The position numbers were made by a program, and so were the translations under genes. Under the pieces are notes generated by a model that was not told the DNA's origin, did not search any database, and saw nothing but the letters and a program-made list of their open reading frames with translations. 64,000 nt of DNA from Pseudomonas parasichuanensis (GTDB lineage Bacteria > Pseudomonadota > Gammaproteobacteria > Pseudomonadales > Pseudomonadaceae): contig NZ_BQHO01000033.1 of assembly GCF_021601385.1 (NCBI RefSeq), positions 1-64,000 of the forward strand, given 5' to 3'. Shown piece after piece: positions 1 through 8,191 of the stretch. Positions within the stretch are counted from its first letter, which is position 1. Every line of letters begins with the position of its first letter.

Positions 1-88
1 AGACCGAAACGCTTCCGGACCTTTCGAATCGCTTAACTCGTTGAATCTCAAGGAGTTTTGCGTTCCGTTGTCGCTGGAAGTGGGGCGC

Positions 89-116
89 ATTATAAGGGGA
101 TCTGAAACCCCGTCAA
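89..116 (-). promoter_or_regulatory. Strong leftward sigma70 promoter, probably of a stable-RNA (rRNA-like) operon
   Basis: Read on the minus strand there is a -35 TTGACG (116-111), a 16-bp spacer and a perfect -10 TATAAT (94-89), followed by a GC-rich discriminator GCGCCCC. The stretch upstream of the -35 (about 117-150) is A/T rich, like an UP element. No open frame follows before the window edge. A near-consensus promoter with an UP-like element, a GC-rich discriminator and a non-coding leader is typical of growth-rate-controlled rRNA or tRNA operons. The identity of the downstream gene is inference, because it lies outside the window. Confidence 0.6.
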
Positions 117-216
117 CCTTTAATTTCGATAGGTTGCAATATAAAGAGAAAAGGCCATATCACGACTGTATGGTGTTTGTACGAGCCACAACCTTCTTGC
201 ACACCCCACCCCACAT

Positions 217-234
217 TGCGCACTATACTGCTCA
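217..234. promoter_or_regulatory. 18-bp palindromic operator candidate upstream of rhtA
   Basis: TGCGCACTATACTGCTCA fits the dyad TGNGCANTATANTGCNCA. It contains a good -10 hexamer, TATACT (224-229), and ends 34 bp before the rhtA start. Two further copies occur at 8185-8202 and 8214-8231 in the XRE-cupin/DMT exporter intergenic region, so the XRE-cupin protein is the natural candidate ligand. A repressor bound here would cover the -10. Confidence 0.6.
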
Positions 235-267
235 ACCCGCCGCGCAACCATGGAACGCCTATCTATA

Positions 268-1155
268 ATGAACACCCCCCACCGCAGCCTGGCCGCCACG
301 CTGTTCCCCATCGGCCTGCTGCTGATCGCCATGGCTTCGATCCAGTCCGGCGCGTCGCTGGCTAAGAGCATGTTCCCTGTCGTAGGTGCACAAGGCACCA
401 CCACCCTGCGCCTGATCTTCGCCAGCATCATCATGCTGTTGCTGCTGCGCCCATGGCGCGCTCGCCTGGATGCCAACACCCTGCGCAGCGTGATCATCTA
501 TGGCATGGCCCTGGGCGGAATGAACTTCCTCTTTTATATGTCGTTGCGTAGCGTCCCTTTGGGAATCGCCGTAGCACTCGAGTTCACCGGCCCGCTGGCC
601 GTTGCGCTATGGGCCTCGCGTCGGGCGTTGGATTTTGTCTGGGTTGGCCTGGCGGTGGTTGGCCTGCTGCTGCTGATCCCCGTCGGCCAGTCCGGCGCCA
701 GCATAGACCCGCTGGGTGCCGGTTATGCGCTGGGGGCAGGCGTATGTTGGGCGCTCTACATTTTATATGGCCAGCGCGCCGGAGCCGAAAACGGCATCCA
801 GACCGCCGCGCTGGGGGTGGTGATCGCCGCACTGTTCGTTGCCCCGATAGGTATTGTTCATGCTGGCAGCGCACTGCTTACCCCCACTTTGCTCCCGGTG
901 GCACTGGGTGTCGCGATCCTGTCGACAGCACTCCCCTATAGCCTTGAAATGGTCGCCCTGACCCGCATGCCCGCACGGACATTCGGTACTCTGATGAGTA
1001 TTGAACCGGCGTTCGGGGCCCTTTCAGGCTTGATCTTCCTCGGCGAGAAACTCACCGCCTGGCAATGGCTGGCCATCCTTGCCATCATCACCGCATCGGT
1101 CGGTGCAACACTGTCGATGCGGCGAGACGCCGCCCCCGTCGTGGCCGCCGACTGA
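268..1155 (+). CDS. rhtA: Threonine/homoserine exporter RhtA (DMT/EamA family)
   Basis: A 295-residue inner-membrane protein of the drug/metabolite transporter superfamily, built from two EamA repeats (about 5-135 and 145-285) and about ten hydrophobic helices. From memory it resembles E. coli RhtA closely in length and in conserved blocks: MASIQSGASLAKS near residue 25, VPLGIAVALEFTGPLAVAL in the middle, and AILSTALPYSLEMVALTR in the second half. RhtA exports threonine, homoserine and related amino acids. The ATG at 268 gives the family's usual length; an in-frame ATG at 250 would add six residues. The gene stands alone, with a palindromic operator candidate over its -10, shared with another exporter 8 kb away. 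Confidence 0.9.
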   Translation: MNTPHRSLAATLFPIGLLLIAMASIQSGASLAKSMFPVVGAQGTTTLRLIFASIIMLLLLRPWRARLDANTLRSVIIYGMALGGMNFLFYMSLRSVPLGIAVALEFTGPLAVALWASRRALDFVWVGLAVVGLLLLIPVGQSGASIDPLGAGYALGAGVCWALYILYGQRAGAENGIQTAALGVVIAALFVAPIGIVHAGSALLTPTLLPVALGVAILSTALPYSLEMVALTRMPARTFGTLMSIEPAFGALSGLIFLGEKLTAWQWLAILAIITASVGATLSMRRDAAPVVAAD

Positions 1156-1339
1156 TTTGAGAAATATTTGCATTTAAAACTTGCCCGGCCTTGTACCACT
1201 CCCTCTGGCTGATTAAGCTGTCACAAAATCATAATCAAGACGCTATCTACTTGGCTGCAAATGGACGCAGGGGATCTCAGGGAAGACTTGAAGCGCTGAC
1301 AACAGGCCCAGCCATAACCGGGCCCGCATAAGGACAGGA

Positions 1340-1621
1340 ATGAAACGTATTTTTCTCATCCTGGCCATCTTGGCCATTGCTGGATGTGCCGCGACTGCCA
1401 AGACAGAGGTAAAGCGAGGGAAGAAAGGCATGCACATCAACTGCTCGGGCCTCTCTTCATCGTGGGACAAGTGCTACAGCAAAGCTGCGAGCTCCTGTGG
1501 CAAGAAGGGCTACAAAGTCATCGCTCGCTCCGGGGACAGCGATGAAGAGCCCGGCGACTACATCTTCGGCATCAACCCCGCCGGCTACACCAGCCGCAGC
1601 ATGATCGTGATCTGCAAGTAG
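1340..1621 (+). CDS. Small predicted lipoprotein, unknown function
   Basis: 93 residues beginning with a lysine-arginine n-region, a hydrophobic core and a lipobox (AIAGC, Cys16), so it should be lipidated by Lgt/Lsp and anchored in an envelope membrane. The mature part is short and basic, with five further cysteines (in NCSGL, DKCYS, SSCGK and the terminal VICK), compatible with disulfides in the periplasm. The ATG at 1340 follows an AGGA-type site (ataaggacagga). It is monocistronic: a strong hairpin terminator lies 10 bp downstream. I do not recognise a named family. Confidence 0.75.
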   Translation: MKRIFLILAILAIAGCAATAKTEVKRGKKGMHINCSGLSSSWDKCYSKAASSCGKKGYKVIARSGDSDEEPGDYIFGINPAGYTSRSMIVICK

Positions 1622-1630
1622 ATACGCAAA

Positions 1631-1654
1631 GGGCAGCCTCAAGGCTGCCCTTTT
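1631..1654. terminator. Rho-independent terminator, probably bidirectional
   Basis: GGGCAGCC (1631-1638) pairs perfectly with GGCTGCCC (1643-1650) around a TCAA loop and is followed by TTTT on the plus strand. On the minus strand the stem is followed by TTT. It sits between the convergent ends of the lipoprotein gene (1621) and the aminopeptidase gene (1663). Confidence 0.85.
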
Positions 1655-1662
1655 CATTGGTT

Positions 1663-3465
1663 TCAGATCGCCGCCGTGCGCCGCTCCAGCCACGCCAGCG
1701 CATCCCCCTGGAGCAACGGTGACAGCCGTTCCCGCACCGTCCTGTGATAGCTATTGAGCCAATCGGCATCTTCGCGACCCAGTTGCTCGGGCAACAAGCA
1801 GCGCGTATCGATCGGGCACAAGGTCAAGGTTTCGAACTCAAGGAAGTCACCGAACGCGCTGCTGCCAGCCTCGCGATTGACCACCAGGTTCTCGATCCGC
1901 ACCCCCCACTGCCCTGGTCGATAGGTGCCGGGCTCGATCGAGCTGATCATTCCCGGCTGCATCGCCGTTTGTGGCGTGACCGCCGCCTGGTAGGCAATCA
2001 CCTGCGGCCCCTCGTGCACATTCATGAAATAGCCCACACCATGACCAGTGCCATGCCCGTAATCGACCTGGTCGGCCCAGATCGGCGCTCGAGCGATGGC
2101 GTCGAGCATCGGTGAAGGAATGCCTCGCGGGAACTTCGCCCGTGACAGCGCGATCATGCCCTTGAGCACCCGCGTGCAATCGGCCTTCTGCTCATGGCTG
2201 GGTTCACCGATGGGCACCATGCGCGTGATGTCGGTGGTGCCACCCAGGTACTGGCCACCCGAATCGATCAGCAACAGACCACTCCCTTCGATCACCGCAT
2301 GGGATTGCTCGGTGGCATGGTAATGGGGCATCGCGCCATTGGCGTTGTAGGCGGCGATGGTCGAGAAGCTCAACGATACGAAGCCCGGCCGTCGGGCACG
2401 CGCCGCACTCAGTTGCTCGTCAATGGTCAGCTCGGTGATCACCTGCTGCCGCTGGTGGGCTTCAAACCAGGCGAAGAATTCGCACAGCGCCGCGCCGTCC
2501 TGCTCCATGGCCTTGCGGATATGCACCAGATCCTCCTCCCCCTTGCGCGACTTGCTCAAGGTCGTGGGGTTGATGGATTCCACCAGCCGTATCTGGCTCA
2601 CAAGCTGATCCAGCAATCCACAGGTGACCCGCGCCGGGTCCACCATCAAACTGCTTTCAGCGGGGATTGCCGCCAGCGCGCTGCCCACCTCGGTGTAATC
2701 GCGCACTTCGATGCCATCGGCGGCCAGCACCTGGCGCAAATGCTCATCGACCTTGTCCTTGCCCACGAACAGGTAGGCCTTGTCCTGGCTGACCAGTGCG
2801 AATGAGACAAAGACCGGGTTGTAGGACACATCGCTACCACGCAGGTTGAACAGCCAGGCAATGTCATCGAGGGTGGCGATGAAATGCCAATCAGCACCTT
2901 TGCCCTGCAGCGTGCGACGCAACTCGGCAAGCTTTTCCGCGCGATTGACCGTGGCGTGCGGCGACAGGTGCTGGTACACCGGATTACCCGGCAAGGGCGG
3001 CCGGTCAGTCCAAACCTCATCAAACAGGTCAAGGTCAGTACGCAGGCTCACACCCCGGGCTTGCAAGCGCTCGCTAAGTTGACGCGCCGAAGCCAACGCC
3101 ATCACCGCGCCGTCCACGGCGACCGTGCCCTGGACATGCTCGCCCAACCACTCAAGCGCACCCGGCTGCCCGGGCCGCAGCTTCATCAGCTCGATACCGC
3201 TACCCGCCAGCTCCTTGTCCGCCTGCTCCCAATAACGGCTGTCAGCCCACACCCCGGCGAAGTCCGCCGTCACCACCAGCGTACCCACCGAACCGTGGAA
3301 ACCGGACAACCACTGCCGCCCTTGCCAATGGCCCGGCAGGTATTCGGACAAATGCGGGTCGGCGGAAGGCACCAACAGGGCATCGACCCCCTCGCGGGCC
3401 ATGACCTGACGCACTCGGGCCAGACGCACCGGTACGGTTTCCTGAAGGGGGGACTGACTGTTCAT
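1663..3465 (-). CDS. pepP: Xaa-Pro aminopeptidase (M24B, aminopeptidase P family)
   Basis: A 600-residue cytosolic metallopeptidase that removes N-terminal residues preceding proline. Its length matches the three-domain (about 600 aa) aminopeptidase P class rather than the shorter 440-aa E. coli PepP. Two creatinase-like N-terminal domains (about 12-145 and 165-310) precede the pita-bread catalytic domain (about 320-540). All five expected metal ligands are present: Asp401, Asp412, His475 (in GHGTGHGVGY), Glu511 (in SSIEPGTY) and Glu525 (in RIENLV). The ATG at 3465 is preceded by AGGAG at 6 nt. The frame stays open for about 1 kb upstream of this ATG, but that part is antisense to the DUF3182 gene and is not coding. 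The symbol is used in the family sense. Confidence 0.9.
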   Translation of the reverse strand: MNSQSPLQETVPVRLARVRQVMAREGVDALLVPSADPHLSEYLPGHWQGRQWLSGFHGSVGTLVVTADFAGVWADSRYWEQADKELAGSGIELMKLRPGQPGALEWLGEHVQGTVAVDGAVMALASARQLSERLQARGVSLRTDLDLFDEVWTDRPPLPGNPVYQHLSPHATVNRAEKLAELRRTLQGKGADWHFIATLDDIAWLFNLRGSDVSYNPVFVSFALVSQDKAYLFVGKDKVDEHLRQVLAADGIEVRDYTEVGSALAAIPAESSLMVDPARVTCGLLDQLVSQIRLVESINPTTLSKSRKGEEDLVHIRKAMEQDGAALCEFFAWFEAHQRQQVITELTIDEQLSAARARRPGFVSLSFSTIAAYNANGAMPHYHATEQSHAVIEGSGLLLIDSGGQYLGGTTDITRMVPIGEPSHEQKADCTRVLKGMIALSRAKFPRGIPSPMLDAIARAPIWADQVDYGHGTGHGVGYFMNVHEGPQVIAYQAAVTPQTAMQPGMISSIEPGTYRPGQWGVRIENLVVNREAGSSAFGDFLEFETLTLCPIDTRCLLPEQLGREDADWLNSYHRTVRERLSPLLQGDALAWLERRTAAI

Positions 3466-3660
3466 GCGCACTCCTGCGGACACATCTCGACTGATCCAGG
3501 CCGTCGATAATGGAACAGGCGGCCACCGCCCGCAATCTTCACGACGGGAACAGGGCCAGGATTGCCCCATGCGCCCTGTAAACCGCCGATCAATCCCGCT
3601 GAACTTTGCCCGCCAGATGCCTTCACAGCCCATACACCCTTCAGTGCACGCGAGGCTCCC

Positions 3661-4773
3661 ATGCCCCACTCCCGCGAGCCGAAAACCGCCGTCGCGCTGC
3701 TCGACACCCGCGAGCACACTTCGGACCACGAACACGCGGTGCAGCTCAAACTGGCCGACGGCCTTGCACAGCTGCTGCACCTGCCGCGAGCCCAACCCGG
3801 CCTGCCGCCATCCGACGATGCCCACTACTACTACCTGGCCACCGATACCCTGATCGACCCGGCACGCTACGCCCCCTTGGGCATCCACAGCGAGCACGAC
3901 CTGTTCGGCGGTTTGGTCAGCCACCCCTTCATGGCCACCAAGGCCATCTCCCACCCCCTGCCCGCCGGGGCAAGCTTCCCGCCGGGCTGGACGGATGCGT
4001 TCGCCCAGAATGCCAGCAACGCCTTGCTGCGCGGCTACACCGTCTTCAGCAAGGACGACGCGCGCCGTGCCGCCATCCTGCTGCTTGCCGAAGGCCGTAT
4101 TCGCATCAAGCCGGTGTTGGCCTGCGCCGGTCGTGGCCAACAGGTCATCACCCGGCGCGAAGAACTGGACACACTGCTGCAGTCGATGGACGACCAACAG
4201 CTCGCCGTATGGGGCCTGGTGCTGGAAGAGGACCTGAGCGACGTCGAAACCTTCAGCGTCGGCCAGGTGCGTGTCGCCGGGCTCACCCTGAGCTACCACG
4301 GCACCCAGCAGCTGACCCACGACCACGCCGGCACCGAGGTGTACGGCGGCTCCGACCTGCACGTGGTACGCGGCGACTACCAGCAACTGCTGCAGTTGCC
4401 GCTGGAAGACCACCTGCGGCTGGCCATCAACCAGGCCATGACCTACGAGCGGGCTGCCGAACGTCACTTCCCCGGCTTCATCGCCTCGCGACGCAACTAC
4501 GACATCGCCCGCGGTACCGACCCGCGCGGCCACCTGCGCAGCGGCGTACTGGAGCAGTCATGGCGCCCGGGTGGCGCCAGCAGCGCCGAGATCCTCGCGT
4601 TGCTGGCCTTTGCCGACGACCCGGCCTTGCAGCAGGTGCGCGCATCAACCCACGAAGTGTTCGGCAAAGCCCAACTCCCGGCCGACGCCACCCTCTTCTA
4701 TCAGGGGCATGACAGTGAACTCGGACAACTCAGCAAATATGCACGGATCCGCGACCATGACCATCGAAAGTGA
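3661..4773 (+). CDS. DUF3182 family protein
   Basis: 370 residues, soluble, no signal peptide or membrane segment. I recognise it as the DUF3182 family, which looks like a distant ATP-grasp or ligase-type fold but has no established function. Visible landmarks are an HYYYLATDTLID segment early on, a basic LAEGRIRIKPVLACAGRG stretch and a GTEVYGGSDLHVVRGD block. The ATG at 3661 has GAGG about 6 nt upstream. Its stop overlaps the start of the following alpha/beta hydrolase by 17 bp, so the two are probably translationally coupled and act in one process. It is divergent from the aminopeptidase gene. No reaction can be assigned. Confidence 0.7.
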   Translation: MPHSREPKTAVALLDTREHTSDHEHAVQLKLADGLAQLLHLPRAQPGLPPSDDAHYYYLATDTLIDPARYAPLGIHSEHDLFGGLVSHPFMATKAISHPLPAGASFPPGWTDAFAQNASNALLRGYTVFSKDDARRAAILLLAEGRIRIKPVLACAGRGQQVITRREELDTLLQSMDDQQLAVWGLVLEEDLSDVETFSVGQVRVAGLTLSYHGTQQLTHDHAGTEVYGGSDLHVVRGDYQQLLQLPLEDHLRLAINQAMTYERAAERHFPGFIASRRNYDIARGTDPRGHLRSGVLEQSWRPGGASSAEILALLAFADDPALQQVRASTHEVFGKAQLPADATLFYQGHDSELGQLSKYARIRDHDHRK

Positions 4774-5527
4774 AACCATCGAGCTGGCCGTCGAAGGCGA
4801 AAGCATCGCCGGCACCCTGGTCAGCCCCGGCAGCAAGATGCCGGGCATCCTCTTCGTCCACGGCTGGGGCGGCAGCCAGCAACGCGACCTGGCGCGGGCC
4901 CGGCAGATCACCGGGCTGGGCTGCGTGTGCATGACTTTCGACCTGCGCGGCCACGAGAAGACTGCCAGCCAGCGCCTGACCGTCACCCGCGAGCAGAACC
5001 TCGCCGACCTGCTGGCCGCCTACGACCGCCTCGCCAACCACCCCGCCGTCGACCCCGCCGCCATGGCCGTCATCGGCAGCAGTTATGGCGGTTACCTGGC
5101 CACCCTGCTCACCCGCCAGCGAGCGGTGAAATGGTTGGCGCTGAGGGTGCCGGCACTGTACTGGGACGCTGAATGGGACAGCCCCAAGCAGGCCCTGGAC
5201 CGTCAACGCCTCAACGCCTATCGCCTGCGCGCCTTGAGCCCGGCCGACAACAGCGCCCTCGCCGCCTGCGCGGAATTCGCCGGCGACGTGCTGCTGGTGG
5301 AGTCCGAACAGGACGACTATGTACCGCACAGCACCCTCATGAGCTACCGCTCGGCGTTCGTCAGCGCGCACTCACTGACCCACCGCACAGTCGATGGCGC
5401 CGATCACGCACTATCGAGCGAAGAGAGCCAGAAAGCCTACAGCGCGCTGCTGAGCGCCTGGGTTAGCGAGATGGTCGTCGGCGCACGCCTGGACCGCTAC
5501 CCGCACTACGCGCCCTGGTACGCCTGA
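4757..5527 (+). CDS. Alpha/beta hydrolase, S9/dienelactone-like
   Basis: 256 residues with a complete alpha/beta-hydrolase plan: an HGWGG oxyanion-loop motif near residue 36, a nucleophile elbow GSSYGG with Ser109, a probable acid in the ESEQDDYVP segment, and the catalytic His217 in GADHAL. This is typical of esterases and small acyl-peptide-type hydrolases; the substrate is unknown. No signal peptide, so cytosolic. The ATG at 4757 lies inside the end of the DUF3182 gene (17-bp overlap); an in-frame ATG at 4739 is an alternative. The 3' end overlaps the convergent monooxygenase gene by 22 bp. Confidence 0.8.
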   Translation: MTIESETIELAVEGESIAGTLVSPGSKMPGILFVHGWGGSQQRDLARARQITGLGCVCMTFDLRGHEKTASQRLTVTREQNLADLLAAYDRLANHPAVDPAAMAVIGSSYGGYLATLLTRQRAVKWLALRVPALYWDAEWDSPKQALDRQRLNAYRLRALSPADNSALAACAEFAGDVLLVESEQDDYVPHSTLMSYRSAFVSAHSLTHRTVDGADHALSSEESQKAYSALLSAWVSEMVVGARLDRYPHYAPWYA

Positions 5528-5886
5528 GCCTCGCCGACCTGGCAGTGCAGGCCGCCATCGGCACCCCGTACCAGGCTACGCAAGGTCTGGTAGGCCGCGA
5601 AGTGGACGCCTCGGGCCTGGTGCTGGCTCAACAGTTCAAGGAACGGCTCCTCGACGAAGCTGCCGGCGGCCGCCGCCCATGCACCACGCGACTGCCATTG
5701 CAGGTATTGGAGCACTCGGCGGCCGTCGTCACTGGCCTGGATGCTGACGCCCTGCAAACCTTCGCAGCGCTGCGCCAAGTGCTCGCTGCGCGCGACCAGG
5801 GCCTGGGCCAGCGCCTGCTGATGCAGGGGCGGGACGTCGTACTCGATCATCTGGGTGAACCACAGGGAGTGGGCATTGACCACCAT
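5506..5886 (-). CDS. ABM-domain (quinol-type) monooxygenase-like protein
   Basis: 126 residues with the ferredoxin-like antibiotic biosynthesis monooxygenase fold: a beta strand WFTQMIEYDVP, a helix LAQALVARSEHLAQ, a central GVSIQASDDGRRVLQYLQW strand pair and a C-terminal helix and strand. Such cofactor-free proteins oxidise quinol-like or polyketide-like compounds, or act in redox detoxification. The ATG at 5886 follows AAGGAG. A MerR-family promoter with a near-SoxR box lies 44-74 bp upstream (5930-5960). This suggests induction by redox-cycling compounds, as for a small monooxygenase gene in the P. aeruginosa SoxR regulon (from memory). The 3' end overlaps the convergent hydrolase by 22 bp. 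Confidence 0.75.
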   Translation of the reverse strand: MVVNAHSLWFTQMIEYDVPPLHQQALAQALVARSEHLAQRCEGLQGVSIQASDDGRRVLQYLQWQSRGAWAAAAGSFVEEPFLELLSQHQARGVHFAAYQTLRSLVRGADGGLHCQVGEAQAYQGA

Positions 5887-5929
5887 GGACTGTCTCCTTG
5901 CTTGGGCCACTTGCAGCCTGTTGGCGCGC

Positions 5930-5960
5930 AGGTTAAAACCTCCAGTTAACTCAAGGTCAA
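5930..5960 (-). promoter_or_regulatory. MerR-type promoter with SoxR-like box
   Basis: On the minus strand: -35 TTGACC (5960-5955), an unusually long 19-bp spacer and -10 TAACCT (5935-5930). The spacer is centred on CCTTGAGTTAACTGGAGG (box at 5939-5956), 15 of 18 bases matching the SoxR dyad CCTCAAGTTAACTTGAGG. A 19-20 bp spacer with a dyad is the hallmark of promoters activated by DNA distortion by MerR-family proteins. No merR-family gene is in the window, so the activator is encoded elsewhere. Confidence 0.65.
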
Positions 5961-6014
5961 GGACTTTCTCCTTACAGGGACTCTTCTCCCCGGAACGACG
6001 TGTCCGCTACATAC

Positions 6015-6992
6015 TCACTCGCTGCCAACCGCAAACCGCCGCCGGTAGTCACTGGGGGTCATGCCGGTGTGGCGCTGGAACACCCTGCGAAAGGCGCTGG
6101 GGTCCTGGTAACCAACGCCCCAGGCGATCTGGTCGACGCTGCGCCGGGTGAACTCCAGCAGCCGACAGGCGCGGCCAACCCGCACTTGCTGTGCATACTC
6201 GGTGGGCCGCAAGCCGGTGGCGGCACGAAAGCGCCGTAGAAAGGTGCGCGGCTCAAGCCCGGCACAACGGGCCATGTCGGCCAGGCCGGCGTCGCGAGCC
6301 TGCTCACCCTGCAACCAATGCTGCACCCGCAGCACCGCCTCGTCGCCATGCTCCAGCCGCGGGGTGAACAGCGCCCCCGGCAGAGGCGCCGGCGCAGGCT
6401 CCACCGCCAGGTAGCGGGCGGTCTCACGGGCCAGGGTGTGGCCAAGGAAGCGCTCGATCAGGTGCAGCCCCAGGTCGGTCCAGGCCATCAGGCCGGCGGA
6501 CGTGACGATATCGCCATCGTCCAGCAGTGGCTGGCTGGTCGCCACACGTACTTTGGGGAAGCGCTCGCTCAAGGCCTGGGCGTAGTTCCAGTGGGTGCAG
6601 GCCGATCGCCCGTCGAGCAGGCCGCTGCCCGCGATCAGGAACACCCCGATGCACACCGACGCCAGCACAGTCCCTTGGCCATGCAAGTCGCAGAGCGCGG
6701 GGCGATGAGCGGCCAGCAGCTCACCGGAAGGCGTCGCGGCCAGGCTAGGGGGAATCAACAGGGCCCGTGGCGCATGCCCGGCCTGCGGCAGGCTGTCGTG
6801 AATGACCTGCAGTTGCCCAGCCGCGTCGAGCTGCCAGTGGCTGACACGCAGCAGCGGCAACTGGTGCTCACCCAGCTCAGCCGCAACCCGGTTGGCCACC
6901 ATAAACAGGTCGGTCAAACCGTGCACCGCCGCACTCTGCGCACCCGGGTACAGCAGCACGCCAATTTCCAGGCTGTCAGTTTTTGCCGTCAT
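6015..6992 (-). CDS. GlxA-type transcriptional regulator (DJ-1/PfpI domain plus AraC HTH)
   Basis: 325 residues: an N-terminal class I glutamine-amidotransferase-like (DJ-1/PfpI) domain (about 8-185) with the conserved elbow SVCIGVFLIAGSG, then an AraC double HTH (about 225-320) with the family signature around AWGVGYQDPSAFRRVFQRHTGMTPSDYR. Proteins of this layout are usually activators of catabolic or amine-metabolism genes. It is transcribed divergently from the isochorismatase-like gene 82 bp away, which is its most likely target. The ATG at 6992 is used; no strong Shine-Dalgarno is visible. Confidence 0.85.
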   Translation of the reverse strand: MTAKTDSLEIGVLLYPGAQSAAVHGLTDLFMVANRVAAELGEHQLPLLRVSHWQLDAAGQLQVIHDSLPQAGHAPRALLIPPSLAATPSGELLAAHRPALCDLHGQGTVLASVCIGVFLIAGSGLLDGRSACTHWNYAQALSERFPKVRVATSQPLLDDGDIVTSAGLMAWTDLGLHLIERFLGHTLARETARYLAVEPAPAPLPGALFTPRLEHGDEAVLRVQHWLQGEQARDAGLADMARCAGLEPRTFLRRFRAATGLRPTEYAQQVRVGRACRLLEFTRRSVDQIAWGVGYQDPSAFRRVFQRHTGMTPSDYRRRFAVGSE

Positions 6993-7074
6993 TGTGTCGC
7001 TCGCGCCAATCCTCGATCCGGTCCTTCAAGCCTATAACTATCAGCAGTTCATCACTACTGCCGCAGGAGGCACC

Positions 7075-7623
7075 ATGAGCAAGCAGGCACTGATCATCAT
7101 CGACATCCAGAACGACTACTTCCCAGGCGGCAAATGGACCCTCGACGGTGCCGAGGCCGCCGCCGACAACGCCGCCAAACTACTGCACGCTGCACGCAAA
7201 CGGGGCGACCTGGTGGTCCACGTGCGTCACGAGTTCGAGAGCAGCGACGCGCCATTCTTCACCCCCGGCTCGGCCGGTGCGCACATTCACCCCAAGGTCG
7301 AGCCAACCGCCAACGAGGCCGTTGTGCTCAAGCACAAGGTCAACAGCTTCCGCGACACCAACCTGAAGACGCTGCTCGACCAACACGATGTCAAGGCGCT
7401 GACCATTGCCGGCAGCATGAGCCATATGTGTGTCGATGCCGCCGCCCGGGCGGCAGCAGACTACGGCTATGACGTCACCGTGGCCCATGACGCCTGCGCC
7501 ACCCTGCCGCTTACCTTCGACGGCAAGCGGGTACCCGCTGCCGAGGTGCACGCCTCGGTGATGGCCGCACTGGCCTTCGCCTACGCCAAGGTGGTCACTA
7601 CCGACGAACTGCTCAAGGGTTGA
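7075..7623 (+). CDS. Isochorismatase-family cysteine hydrolase
   Basis: 182 residues, cytosolic. The catalytic triad of the family is recognisable: Asp10 in IIIDIQNDYF, a lysine in the VVLKHKVNSF block (Lys86 by alignment to the usual spacing) and the nucleophile Cys119 in GSMSHMCVDAA, preceded by the usual small-residue stretch. Members hydrolyse amides such as nicotinamide, N-carbamoylsarcosine or ureidoacrylate; the substrate here cannot be read from sequence. A textbook ribosome site (GCAGGAGG) fixes the ATG at 7075. It is probably controlled by the divergent GlxA-type regulator. The 3' end is 4 bp from the convergent XRE-cupin gene. Confidence 0.88.
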   Translation: MSKQALIIIDIQNDYFPGGKWTLDGAEAAADNAAKLLHAARKRGDLVVHVRHEFESSDAPFFTPGSAGAHIHPKVEPTANEAVVLKHKVNSFRDTNLKTLLDQHDVKALTIAGSMSHMCVDAAARAAADYGYDVTVAHDACATLPLTFDGKRVPAAEVHASVMAALAFAYAKVVTTDELLKG

Positions 7624-7627
7624 CCGC

Positions 7628-8191
7628 TCAGATCACCACATTGCGCACGAAGCGCACGGCCAGCTGGCCATCGTTGCGATAGGCATAGCGGCAGTTGCTG
7701 GGGAACACATGGAACTGACCGGTCATCAAGTGGTGCTCGACGCCTTCGATGACCAGCGTCAACTGCCCTTCGGCGACGTAGATCTGCTCGCTCCAACCCG
7801 CCGCGTCAGCCTCGCTGGCGTAGCACTCGCCGGGTGCCAGGGTCCACTCCCAAAGCTCCGCCTCGCGCCGGGCCGGGCTGCTGCCCAGCAGCACCGCCCG
7901 GCTGCCGGGGTGCTCACCGGCCCAGGCCAGCTCGTCGATGCGGCTCGGGTCGCGTTGGTCGGGCGCCTGGATCAGCGTGCTGAAGGCCACACCCAGCGCC
8001 TCGGCAATCAGGTCGAGGGTGGTCAGGCTGACATTCTTTTCGCCCGCCTCGATCGCCACCAGCATCCGCCGGCTAACCCCGGAACGCTCGGCCAGGGCCG
8101 CCTGGCTGAGACCGGCGTCGCCACGCAGGCGGCGAACGTTCTGACTGACATGCTGCAACACCGAGGCACGGTGTTCGGATTCTTTGTGCAC
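7628..8191 (-). CDS. XRE-family regulator with C-terminal cupin domain
   Basis: 187 residues. An N-terminal lambda-repressor-like HTH (about 14-68, with GLSQAALAERSGVSRRMLVAIEAG split over helices 2-4) is joined to a cupin sensor domain (about 105-187, with EQIYVAEGQLTLVIEG and FHVFPSN). XRE-cupin proteins are usually ligand-responsive repressors of small metabolic or transport genes. The start is GTG at 8191, supported by GGTGAG 7 nt upstream; the frame has no ATG at a fitting place. The start codon lies inside one of two 18-bp palindromes (8185-8202), implying autoregulation. The divergent neighbour is a DMT exporter, and the same palindrome occurs before rhtA. Confidence 0.85.
   Translation of the reverse strand: MHKESEHRASVLQHVSQNVRRLRGDAGLSQAALAERSGVSRRMLVAIEAGEKNVSLTTLDLIAEALGVAFSTLIQAPDQRDPSRIDELAWAGEHPGSRAVLLGSSPARREAELWEWTLAPGECYASEADAAGWSEQIYVAEGQLTLVIEGVEHHLMTGQFHVFPSNCRYAYRNDGQLAVRFVRNVVI

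Noticed and set aside
3466-4533. N-terminal extension of the aminopeptidase frame
   Set aside because: The frame stays open to 4533 but is antisense to the DUF3182 gene; the ATG at 3465 has a good AGGAG and starts the family's normal N-terminus.
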